Source of the DNA: Bradyrhizobium sp. ISRA430
Lineage (GTDB): Bacteria; Pseudomonadota; Alphaproteobacteria; Rhizobiales; Xanthobacteraceae
Direction of reading: 5' to 3'
Length of the DNA: 64,000 nucleotides
Assembly: GCF_029909975.1 (NCBI RefSeq)
Contig: NZ_CP094516.1
Span: 7,542,501 to 7,606,500, forward strand
In this document: positions 1 through 7,459 of the stretch, piece by piece
Position numbering within the stretch: the first letter of the stretch is position 1
Layout: each line of letters begins with the position of its first letter
Notes under the pieces: model-generated
Told to the model about the DNA's origin: nothing
Database searches by the model: none
The model's input: only the letters and a program-made list of their open reading frames with translations
Position numbers and translations under genes: made by a program

Positions 1-192
1 CCGCGTTGCGGGCAGGGATTCGGTAGCTATCTGTTGCAAGCTACGAGCCGTCAGCTCGACGGTCACATTGAACGCGAGTGGCGTCCGGATGGCGTTGCGA
101 TTCGTCTCTCCGTGCCTTGTGCGCTCCTTCGCACCAATAAAGAGCAACGCCCATCGCGATCAGATCGAGCCGCGCTCCTCGAAGCCCGATGA
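1..192 (+). CDS. HWE-family sensor histidine kinase, C-terminal end only
   Basis: The window opens inside this gene, in frame 1, and the stop codon is at 190-192. The visible 63 residues contain a GFGSYLLQ segment followed by LDGHIEREWRPDGVAIRLSVP. This pattern is typical of the ATP-lid end of HWE/HisKA_2 histidine kinases, which usually read GFGS-L-...-L-G-...-W-P-G-...-I-VP. Such proteins are cytoplasmic or membrane-bound sensors that autophosphorylate on histidine. Nothing can be said about the sensor domain because it lies outside the window. The fragment may be the end of an intact gene or of a pseudogene. The tail after VP is longer than needed and of low complexity. Confidence 0.6.
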   Translation, partial: PRCGQGFGSYLLQATSRQLDGHIEREWRPDGVAIRLSVPCALLRTNKEQRPSRSDRAALLEAR

Positions 193-489
193 CGATTGCC
201 ATCGTGGGGTGAACTGATCACGCTGATCTTGTTTCACCGAGCGAGCATGCCGAACGACGCGAGAGGCATCAGAAATGCGGACAACCAGGTCGGCAAGCCT
301 GCCGGGCCGAAAAGCAGCATCTTCACTGAATGAGCTCCACTGCTGAATTTTGTGAGGTCTTCCGCAAAGCCAGGAAGTGAACCACTCCACCGACCGGACC
401 AGCGAAGCGATGGGAGTCTGGAGCCAATTGCAGCTTCAGGGAAACAGCCGCCAACCTTCGAGTGAACCAAACCAGAATGAGGGTCGCCC
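193..489. other. Gap without recognisable gene
   Basis: About 300 bases between the kinase end and the next small gene. Open frames exist on both strands, but none shows a ribosome site with a protein-like sequence. No repeat or clear promoter was seen. Confidence 0.5.
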
Positions 490-687
490 ATGCCGATTGA
501 GCGTATGTACTCGCCGAAGTATTGGCGGATGCGAGCCGAGGAGTTTCGGACCAAAGCCGGCAATGCGGAGCATAGTCAAACGAAGGAAAGCCTGCTGAAG
601 GTGGCGCAGAATTATGAAGAGTTGGCAAGACGCGCCGAAAAGATCCACACCGTTCGAGACGAAGTTACGGTGCGTACTCGCGCTTAG
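490..687 (+). CDS. Small helical protein, paralogue of the one at 18745
   Basis: A 65-residue soluble, highly charged protein predicted to be a helical hairpin. It shares a pattern with the 68-residue product at 18745-18951: Tyr-x-Pro-x-x-Trp-Arg-x-Arg-Ala-Glu near the start, then Lys-x-x-Leu-Leu-Lys-x-Ala and Tyr-x-x-Leu-Ala-Arg-Arg-Ala towards the end. Two related copies 18 kb apart, in otherwise decayed DNA, argue that the frame is real. The function is unknown. Small proteins of this pattern are common as unnamed genes in Bradyrhizobium, from memory of the group. No operon partner is visible, and the next gene fragment lies on the other strand with a 4-base overlap. Confidence 0.6.
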   Translation: MPIERMYSPKYWRMRAEEFRTKAGNAEHSQTKESLLKVAQNYEELARRAEKIHTVRDEVTVRTRA

Positions 688-959
688 TTTGTGCGCTCCA
701 GGCGGTCCGCACGGGGTTTAATTGCCCGCTTCATCCATGTTCCCGGCCACGGCTTGTTCTGTTCTGCCGCCAGAAAAAACAGGAAGTCTCTCAATTGCGC
801 TTCGTCCGGAGCGGTCACGCCGCTCATCGAGTGAAGAATCCCGATGCGGATCGGTTCATCTGCCGACGCCGCGCGAACGCCGAGCGTCAAAAAATGCCAG
901 CAGCAATGCAAGAGATGCACCGAGCATCCCGTGAAGCTCTCATCATTGAATCGCTCCAT
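684..959 (-). pseudogene. Fragment of a urea/amide ABC transporter substrate-binding protein
   Basis: After a short hydrophobic stretch resembling a signal peptide, the frame reads ADEPIRIGILHSMSG. This is the mature N-terminus of UrtA/FmdD/AmiC-type periplasmic binding proteins. It continues with a degenerate match to the next conserved part (RDFLFFLAAEQNK, compare the usual KDxLLMLIxEQNKKGG). The frame then ends at about 90 residues, whereas the family has about 400. The rest of the protein and the transporter partners are absent, so this is a dead N-terminal fragment. The family normally delivers urea or short amides to an ABC permease. Identification rests on motif recognition only. Confidence 0.5.
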
Positions 960-1171
960 ATCCAGCGTCCATCGAAGCGGCTTTGATTGACCAAAGGTGC
1001 ATTGCTGGAGCCTAGCCTACCAAGCGCAATCCGCACGCGCCAAGCGAAAGCGTTTTGCTACCGTAGGCTCTACTCGCGTTCGGGCGTGTCAACTAGGAGA
1101 GCTCCTAGCTCGCGATCATCTTGTCGTGGCCCACTATTTCCCGCCGGGAGCAGGGGTGGGGAGGGGAAGCC

Positions 1172-1585
1172 ATGGCGAATACGCGTCCGAAGAGGAAGCC
1201 GCGAAAGCCGAAGAGCGTAGCGGCGGGCGACGTTTTTGCAGGGACGACGTCCCGCACCATCAGCCGGGATGAAATCTATCACCGCCTTGAGTGGTACTTC
1301 GACAAGAGCCACGACCCGCACGGCCCTCACACTATTCCTTCCGCAACGCCGATAAGCGCCCTTCTGCACAACCTCGGCCTGGAAGATCTTTACGTCAATC
1401 TCTGTAAAGCTTCACAGATGTATGTGCCTGCGTGGAATAGCCAGCTTTTCCACGGGGTGGCGATTCCTTGGATATCCAAGGCCGGCATTGCCATCGGGAT
1501 TAAGGACGTGAAAACGATGGGCGATCTGATCAACAGCTTCGTCCTGTCCTACAAGCACGCTGGTTGGCAGGTGACGGAGGGCTAG
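1172..1585 (+). CDS. Hypothetical protein, 137 aa
   Basis: The ATG at 1172 has a purine-rich site (GAGGGG) a few bases upstream, which favours it over the in-frame ATG at 1121. The product begins with a very basic tail (about 15 residues rich in Lys, Arg and Pro). A globular part follows with an ISRDEIYHRLEWYFD segment and several conserved-looking aromatic residues (AWNSQLFHG, SYKHAGWQ). There is no signal peptide or membrane segment. It is followed after 7 bases by the exported protein at 1593, so the two may be co-transcribed. The family was not recognised and no function is offered. Confidence 0.6.
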   Translation: MANTRPKRKPRKPKSVAAGDVFAGTTSRTISRDEIYHRLEWYFDKSHDPHGPHTIPSATPISALLHNLGLEDLYVNLCKASQMYVPAWNSQLFHGVAIPWISKAGIAIGIKDVKTMGDLINSFVLSYKHAGWQVTEG

Positions 1586-1592
1586 GGTCAAC

Positions 1593-2420
1593 ATGAGAAT
1601 CGCGGGCGCTCCCATTCTCCTAATCATTGTGGCGATCACCGGCCTCTTTGCGGTCCACCCGACATGGGCTGGCCCCGACAAGCCGACACCGGCAGCACCC
1701 GATCCAGTTGAGGACGCGAAGCAAGTCGAAGCATTGCTCGATCAGCGAGATCAGAAGATGCTCGCGCAATTGCGCGCCAACCGTCAGAACGAAATTCTGT
1801 ACTATAGAGGACGCAAACGATCGGAAATCTTGAAGGCGCTTGGCCTTTCGTCGCCAGCGGCCCCCGCATCGAGGCCGGCCCCAAAGCCCGCAAACGACGC
1901 TGCCGCGCCGGCGCTCCCCATTGGGCCGTGCGCGGCGGGGGTCGACCCGCTCCTCATCCGGCGCAACCGTCTGGATACATTTCAGCTTCGAGGGGAGGCC
2001 GGTCCCCTCGCCAGTGCCAAGGGAGCGTCGTTCGGAGTCACTCAGGACGGTATCGGGCATACCACGTCCGCATCAGTGAACGCTCGGGTACAGGCCATAC
2101 TCTACTATCAAGACCCGCTCACTCCTTGCGTAAACGGCAAGCTTGGCGACCCTTACACGCCGATCGATTTCAGCAAGCCTCAGTTCGGTTGGGTCATCGC
2201 GCCGTTCGTTGATGCTCAAGGCACCGAAACCTTTCCGCTTAAGAAATCCGATACCAGCAATCTTCAGGCGGGCGTCGACTTCCAGGCTTCGATCTACGGC
2301 GGGCCACTTTTCGATCATCAGTACCTGATCGCGACGCCATACTACCAAACTGATTTCTGCTGTCGAAAGGCGGGCTCACCTGGTTCGATGAGAGAGGACT
2401 TGCGCGCCATGACATACTGA
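1593..2420 (+). CDS. Exported hypothetical protein, probably C-terminally truncated
   Basis: The protein starts with a clear signal peptide (a hydrophobic run from residue 6 to about 22, ending TWAGP). A Pro/Ala-rich and charged linker follows, then a domain rich in Gly, Tyr and Phe with segments such as AILYYQDPLTPCVNGKLGDP. It therefore acts outside the cytoplasm or in the envelope. The last 25 residues (after YYQTDF) lose the character of the rest and become Arg- and Cys-rich. This suggests that a frameshift or deletion near 2355 removed the original C-terminus. The start is 7 bases after the preceding gene. The family and role are not recognised. Confidence 0.55.
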   Translation: MRIAGAPILLIIVAITGLFAVHPTWAGPDKPTPAAPDPVEDAKQVEALLDQRDQKMLAQLRANRQNEILYYRGRKRSEILKALGLSSPAAPASRPAPKPANDAAAPALPIGPCAAGVDPLLIRRNRLDTFQLRGEAGPLASAKGASFGVTQDGIGHTTSASVNARVQAILYYQDPLTPCVNGKLGDPYTPIDFSKPQFGWVIAPFVDAQGTETFPLKKSDTSNLQAGVDFQASIYGGPLFDHQYLIATPYYQTDFCCRKAGSPGSMREDLRAMTY

Positions 2421-2736
2421 GCGTCACCTGGCGGGCCATGCAATCGCGAACCGTCGGTTGTTCAACATCTAACAAGCGTGATGCCTATCCGTCGATCAAG
2501 CTTGGACTAATGAGCGGCAATGCTCATTGAACGTCAACCGGTCCGCCCCCCGCTGGTGATTAGCGGCGGTAATCTGTCGCAAGCTGTCCTGGCCTCGGTC
2601 ACCTGACGTGCCCTGCGGAACAGCGCTGTCGCAGTCCCGACTATGTTAGCATTCGTACGTCGGGAAGCGGGCTAGAGGGGCACATTACCCGGTCTATGCC
2701 TCTGTGATGGCAAGCCGATTCCAAAATGGCGGGCGA
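2421..2736. other. Upstream region of fixA
   Basis: No gene is visible. The stretch precedes the sigma-54 promoter at 2737. Two imperfect NifA-like sites of form TGT-N10-ACG (2644-2659) and TGT-N10-ACT (2627-2642) lie 80-110 bases upstream of the promoter. Neither matches the TGT-N10-ACA consensus exactly. Confidence 0.4.
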
Positions 2737-2752
2737 TGGTACAACACTTGCT
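2737..2752 (+). promoter_or_regulatory. Sigma-54 (-24/-12) promoter of fixA
   Basis: TGGTACAACACTTGCT matches the RpoN consensus TGGCAC-N5-TTGCW. It has the invariant GG and GC separated by exactly 10 bases. It lies 38 bases upstream of the GTG start of fixA. NifA/RpoN control of fixA is established in Bradyrhizobium. Confidence 0.85.
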
Positions 2753-2790
2753 GTGCTCTTCGCAGCTGTCGCAGCTTTTGGAGCAACACC

Positions 2791-3633
2791 GTGCACAATG
2801 TCGTCTGCATCAAACAGGTTCCGGACTCGGCGCAGATCCGCGTGCACCCGGTGACCAATACAATCATGCGTCAGGGAGTGCCGACCATCATCAACCCATA
2901 TGACCTCTTCGCGCTCGAGGCCGCGCTGGAGCTGCGCGATCGGTTCGGCGGCGAAATTACCGTGCTTACAATGGGACCGCCATCGGCGGAAGATTCTTTG
3001 CGAAAGGCGCTGACTTATGGCGCCGATCGCGCCGTCCTACTCACCGATCGCTGCTTTGCGGGCTCCGACACCCTGGCCACAACGTATGCACTTGCAACAG
3101 CCATCCGAAAAATTGGTAAGGAATATGGCCCGACAAACCTCATTTTCACGGGAAAGCAGACGATCGACGGCGATACGGCGCAGGTTGGGCCCGGTATCGC
3201 AAAGCGGCTGGGCGTACTGCAGCTAACCTACGTTGCGAAAGTCAGATCCTTAGATCTCGCTGCCCATACAATTGAAGCGGAACGACGCTCCGAAGGTGGT
3301 GTCCAGGTGCTGCACACGAAGCTGCCCTGTCTCATCACCATGCTGGAGGCAACGAATCAGATTCGGCGCGGCGCGATGGCGGATGCCTTGCGTGCCGCGC
3401 GTGCCCAAATCGTGAAATGGAGCGCAAACGATGCCGGTATCGAAGACGTCTCCAAATGCGGCCTCAAGGGATCGCCGACCGTCGTCAAGCGAGTGTTCGC
3501 GCCCTCTGCGCGGGCTGAGAAGGCGGCGCTGGTCGAGGCCGCCGAGCAACCGGCGCAGGCGTTGATAGACGCTATTTTCAAGCATCAACCGAAGCTCGAA
3601 GCCGATCTTGCTGCACTTGTCCGTGACGCTTGA
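2791..3633 (+). CDS. fixA: FixA, electron-transfer flavoprotein beta subunit
   Basis: FixA is the beta subunit of the FixAB electron-transfer flavoprotein. With FixC and FixX it sends electrons to nitrogenase in diazotrophs. The 280-residue product begins HNVVCIKQVPDSAQIRVHP and keeps the family pattern throughout: an NPYDLFALEAAL segment, the adenine-nucleotide loop LIFTGKQTIDGDTAQVGP near residue 125, and LPCLITMLEATNQIRRGA. The GTG at 2791 is chosen because GGAG lies 7 bases before it and because homology starts there; the upstream in-frame ATG at 2704 would place the promoter inside the gene. No fixB, fixC or fixX follows, which agrees with B. japonicum, where fixA is unlinked to fixBCX. 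Confidence 0.93.
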   Translation: MHNVVCIKQVPDSAQIRVHPVTNTIMRQGVPTIINPYDLFALEAALELRDRFGGEITVLTMGPPSAEDSLRKALTYGADRAVLLTDRCFAGSDTLATTYALATAIRKIGKEYGPTNLIFTGKQTIDGDTAQVGPGIAKRLGVLQLTYVAKVRSLDLAAHTIEAERRSEGGVQVLHTKLPCLITMLEATNQIRRGAMADALRAARAQIVKWSANDAGIEDVSKCGLKGSPTVVKRVFAPSARAEKAALVEAAEQPAQALIDAIFKHQPKLEADLAALVRDA

Positions 3634-4707
3634 TCTGGACAGACCTGATCGAAAACGGTCCAAGGATGTACCAACACCATGAGGCACCCGCGTCCAGTGA
3701 GCGCGCAAGATGTAGCTAGGCATCTCAGTCCGCGAACTGCGCATTCTGGTCCATGGCGTTCTTCGATTGCTCGCGATCAGCGGGGACTACATGTTCCGTA
3801 GACCGCGTTATGGCCTCGATCGATGCCCGGAGTTGGCCGCGATTGTCAGGCGCATCGACAAAGGGCTGCGCATGCGTCCAGATCCCACTATATGGTCGTG
3901 TTCGACGGCCTGAGGCGGCTGCTTCGCGTAGTTGTCACGAGCGAAGACGGATTACGTCAGCGACCGGGACCACCATGCTAGCGCCCGAACGCCCAAAGCG
4001 CTGTCGCGCTGTTAAGCGCGCGAAGCCCACCTATGTGGCACCTTTGGACCACCCTCGCGATTCAACAGCCCTATACCCGTTGTGAGTGGCGGCTGGCTCT
4101 TCGCCGTCTGGTTTCTGACGGCCGTGCAAGCGCTGTCAGGTTCAATACAATTGCAATGAGGAGTCGGTCGCGAGCGTTTTGTCAATGTATTCAGAATCTG
4201 TGGTGTGAGTGCACGAGTTGGCACGGTGATTGCTGTAGACGTGCAAGAAGACAGCGTGGTGGCGCGTCGCGGACGCGAAACCTAGCGGCGGTCTCTTTGA
4301 GAAGTTGGTGCCGGCCAGCAGCCCGTATTTCGCGCAGCTTGCGGCCGAAGGCCCCGAGAGCCAGGTAGATGCGGATAGTCCTTGCAATGCTGTACGAAGC
4401 TCATAGCGGTCCATCAACTGGCAGGAGCAGCAACCGCGAGGGCCTGTGCGGCGTAATATCTCACCATGACTCTGCAAGCGAATGCTGGCCGTGCCGGGAA
4501 TTCGCGGCATCGAAACTTTTCGTGGACCGGAATCCGTCTGGATCGCCGCCGCTCAGTTGATCTACGCGTTCCCTTCGATGCGCGTGAGCAGGACTGAGCA
4601 TGCCGCTGTCTGCTACCGCGAAGGCGGCCACCAAGAATGTCGCCTGGATGGTGAACGCGAACACAAGCTCATCGAAACCAACGAACTCGCGGTAGCCAAC
4701 AGTTGGC
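3634..4707. other. Long gap after fixA, decayed DNA
   Basis: About 1.07 kb with no intact gene. Both strands carry short open frames whose translations are Arg-, Ser- and Cys-rich and look like out-of-frame reading. The segment 3735-3900 on the plus strand reads as a protein-like frame without a start codon, but I cannot name it. Confidence 0.4.
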
Positions 4708-4724
4708 CCGGATACGAAGTTGCT
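4708..4724 (+). promoter_or_regulatory. Possible sigma-54 promoter of the 4763 operon
   Basis: CCGGATACGAAGTTGCT has the GG-N10-GC spacing and a perfect TTGCT -12 element. The -24 element (CCGGATACG) is weaker than TTGGCACG. It ends 38 bases before the ATG at 4763. No TGT-N10-ACA NifA site was found upstream, so the assignment is tentative. Confidence 0.4.
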
Positions 4725-4762
4725 CCGTCAAGGACCGTTCTCTCCTCATCGCCAGGGGTCAA

Positions 4763-5968
4763 ATGACATCTCAAGCGTCTCGATTTACACCCGATCAGCC
4801 TCCGCAGATATGCTGCGAGTATTTGACTGAGCAAGCGCGAGCCCTGTTCGGCCCGCACCCGTTCGCTGCGGAGATGTCCGAGGACCAGGTCGCTAGCCTG
4901 CTGCCTGAATATCTGGCGATGTCACAGGCGTTCCCGTACCTGCAGGCGGGGTCGCAAAGGGATCTCATATTCGATGCAATGAATCACAATCGAGATCTTG
5001 CGAGGGACATTGAACTGACCAGCGTGGTCGCAAACTTCATCTGTTGGGATGAGACAGGTGGTTATGGCCAAATTCTCCAGGGCGGCAAGGCGGCGCTACC
5101 CGATATTCTGGTGACTGAGAACTTCCACTCCAACCTGTTTAGAAGGGATGCGTCGAAGCTACTCGGCAGAGCAATACGGCCCAACTACAGCGCCACGACG
5201 AAGCGGTACCTGCATTCTCTCTATGCCGGATTGTCATCGAAAGATCCCTTAGTGCGTTGCGCCTACATGGTCGCTTTTGAGCTACATGCTGCGGACATGA
5301 TCCAGTCGCTATGGACCACTCTGGTCAAAACCTTTAAGGCGCGGCCTGACGATCTTGAGTACTTCCGCAGCCATGTCGGCGGAGAAGATCCCGCGGAGAA
5401 GTATCACGGAGAAATGACAAGCCGGCTGATTGGCGAACTTGTCCCGGCTGACCGTAATCATCGCTTTTTGGATGAATTCGATCGAGCCTATCGGCTCAGC
5501 TTACAGTGGTGCCGCGATCTGCTCCGAATTGTCTCACTTGAGGGAGATGATCACTCGGAGATCGAACACCATGGCCGTTGTCACTGTGGTTCTGTCAAGT
5601 TCTACGTCCGAGCGCCGCGAGAGCTCTCTGCAGTTCGATGCAATTGCTCAATCTGCCAAATGTCTGGATTTCTGCACTTGCTCGTACCTGGCGATAAGCT
5701 CGGAATTGAGTGTGGCGAAGAATTCCTCACGGCGTATCAGTTCAACAAGAACATCGCTCGGCACACGTTTTGCCGGGTTTGTGGCGTAAAGCCATTCTAT
5801 AGGCCGCGGTCGAACCCCTCCGGATTCAGCGTAAATATTCGATGCCTGGATAACAGAACCATCGAACGCATAAGAATAAGCGAGTTCGATGGCGAGCATT
5901 GGGACCAAGCATTCCGCTCGATGCACCAGGACCTTCAGTCCTGCGTCGAAGATAAAACCCTGGAGTGA
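4763..5968 (+). CDS. Heme-oxygenase-like (HDO-type) domain fused to GFA zinc domain
   Basis: A 401-residue two-domain protein. Residues 1 to about 270 are all-helical and resemble the iron-containing heme-oxygenase-like fold. Acid and histidine residues sit where diiron enzymes of this fold carry ligands, for example the AYMVAFELHAADMIQS helix and YFRSHVGGEDPAEKYHGEM. Residues from about 275 onwards form a GFA/CENP-V domain with its zinc ligands: CHCGSVKFYVR, CNCSICQ, and FCRVCGVKPFYRPRS. GFA domains bind zinc and include glutathione-dependent formaldehyde-activating proteins. The ATG at 4763 is preferred over the one at 4703 because AGGGG lies just upstream. The next gene starts 6 bases after the stop, so the two form an operon. 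The reaction is unknown; a role in making a small molecule is inferred. Confidence 0.7.
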   Translation: MTSQASRFTPDQPPQICCEYLTEQARALFGPHPFAAEMSEDQVASLLPEYLAMSQAFPYLQAGSQRDLIFDAMNHNRDLARDIELTSVVANFICWDETGGYGQILQGGKAALPDILVTENFHSNLFRRDASKLLGRAIRPNYSATTKRYLHSLYAGLSSKDPLVRCAYMVAFELHAADMIQSLWTTLVKTFKARPDDLEYFRSHVGGEDPAEKYHGEMTSRLIGELVPADRNHRFLDEFDRAYRLSLQWCRDLLRIVSLEGDDHSEIEHHGRCHCGSVKFYVRAPRELSAVRCNCSICQMSGFLHLLVPGDKLGIECGEEFLTAYQFNKNIARHTFCRVCGVKPFYRPRSNPSGFSVNIRCLDNRTIERIRISEFDGEHWDQAFRSMHQDLQSCVEDKTLE

Positions 5969-5974
5969 ACTCGA

Positions 5975-6652
5975 ATGGCGCGCGCAATGAATCATAAATC
6001 CCGTTTGCTTTCAGAAGAAGCTTTGACAAAATACCGCATAGAGCTGTTGGTGAAGGGGACGGTCGTGATCGGCCCCCAGATATTGTTCACCCAAGATGAC
6101 TTGGCCAAGATCGATCAGCTGCAGGGTGAGATTCCCGAAGAAGAAGTGAGGGAGGGAGATGCCGGCGACTCGCACAATGTTTTTGTCAGACGCGTGAGGG
6201 TAGACCCGCCCGGCCACGCTCCTAGCGACGCCAGTGGTGCAGCTCCAGGGCAGATCATGGAACTACTTGAAAGGAAAGACCGCAGCTTCGCGCTAAAAAA
6301 GATTTTGGGAGCCACGTCAGATTACGTGATTCGCCGATGCCAGATGCATCGGATGCCTCCTGGTTCCTTTGTTGGCATTCATCTGGATGCTGCGAGCGAC
6401 CCGGATTTCGAGTACGCGGTGATTGTGCAGCTGGCGAGGGACTTCGAGGGGGGTGAGTTCGTAGTATATCCAAGTGTGTACGAACACCAGGTATTCCGAC
6501 CGCCATTTGGCGCCGTGCTTGTCACCACATGTAAGCTCCGGCATGAGGTGAAGCCTGTGCTGTCCGGCGAGCGCCGATCGCTGGTCTACTTCTGTTCAAA
6601 ACGCAGCGGCGCGAACCGCCGGATCGTCGAAAGCTCTACCGCTGGGCTATGA
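5975..6652 (+). CDS. 2-oxoglutarate/Fe(II)-dependent oxygenase
   Basis: A 225-residue protein (221 if the second ATG at 5987 is used) with the jelly-roll signature of 2OG-Fe(II) oxygenases. It has an iron-binding His-x-Asp in GIHLDAASD, the strand FEGGEFVVYPS, the distal iron ligand His in KLRHEVKPV, and the 2-oxoglutarate-binding Arg in GERRSLVYF. The N-terminal 95 residues are less typical and may form a substrate-binding extension. These enzymes hydroxylate, desaturate or cyclise a substrate while decarboxylating 2-oxoglutarate. The start lies 6 bases after the HDO-GFA fusion gene, with a TGGAGTGA site, so co-translation is likely. Substrate unknown. Confidence 0.8.
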   Translation: MARAMNHKSRLLSEEALTKYRIELLVKGTVVIGPQILFTQDDLAKIDQLQGEIPEEEVREGDAGDSHNVFVRRVRVDPPGHAPSDASGAAPGQIMELLERKDRSFALKKILGATSDYVIRRCQMHRMPPGSFVGIHLDAASDPDFEYAVIVQLARDFEGGEFVVYPSVYEHQVFRPPFGAVLVTTCKLRHEVKPVLSGERRSLVYFCSKRSGANRRIVESSTAGL

Positions 6653-6929
6653 GGTGGGATGGCTGAATTCGCTTTCGAATGAATTTGGTAAGGGGTGAGC
6701 TCTCAGGAGAGAGCGGTAGCGTGGCCATCTTGTGCTCAGACGATCCCTCGCAAAGGCTGCCACAACGCCGGTCGGACGTTACGGCTAGCCTTGATGCCTG
6801 TAAAAGCGACCACGCGTAATCGAATCTCGGGTTGCTCAGAGTAGTTGCGGCAAGTCATCGTCGCTGCGTCGAAGCGGTTAGGCGTGTCGGCGCGCGCGAT
6901 GGTGGACTCGCGCTGCGCGCAGGAAGCCT

Positions 6930-7336
6930 GTGTTGTCGTCAGGTTCTCGACAGCTACCAGACCTAGAAAACAGCCGAATGCTCGGGGCGATTTGGGACGG
7001 CATGTGCGCGCACTGGGGCTTTGCAGGATCCATCAGAAGAGAAGACTCTGTGCCCAACGCGCCGGTTGCCTATCACTATGACTCCGCCGGGTCTCGCACA
7101 GTACCGTTGCAGAAGAGCTCGCAGCACGTCTGGGCGTCCGCCTGCAACCAGCCCGCATGGCCCGGCAACAGAACGGCCATGATTGCGGAGTCTATGTGGT
7201 AGGCGCGACGCGAGCGCTGATTGGACGATTGGCGCAGGGCGAGCGGCCAGACAATGAGCCGCTGCACCTCGAGCACCTCATCGCCGATCGGCCAGCACTT
7301 CAGGAGCGACTTAAGGGTGGTCGCGATTGGGGCTGA
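6930..7336 (+). pseudogene. Frameshifted C48 (Ulp1-like) protease, probable dead type III effector
   Basis: The first part reads in frame from 6930 and includes AHWGFAGS, matching the catalytic His-Trp of C48 cysteine proteases, and then PVAYHYDSAGSR, which holds the catalytic Asp. Near 7100 the frame shifts by one base. The continuation is in the frame starting at 7103: TVAEELAARLGVRLQPARMA, then QQNGHDCGVYVVGATRALI with the oxyanion Gln and nucleophile Cys. It ends at the TGA at 7334. All four catalytic positions survive but are split between two frames, so no active protein is made unless the shift is suppressed. C48 proteases in rhizobia and plant pathogens (NopD/XopD type) cut SUMO from host proteins. 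No tts box was seen upstream. Confidence 0.65.
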
Positions 7337-7459
7337 CAGAGCTCGAGCGAGACGAAGCAGACATTCACGTCGCGTAGGGTGGCCGTTTCAGCGCGGATCG
7401 AAAGCAGGGGCAAGTTCGGATCAATTGAGCGATTGAAGATATGGTCGCTGGGATCTCAA

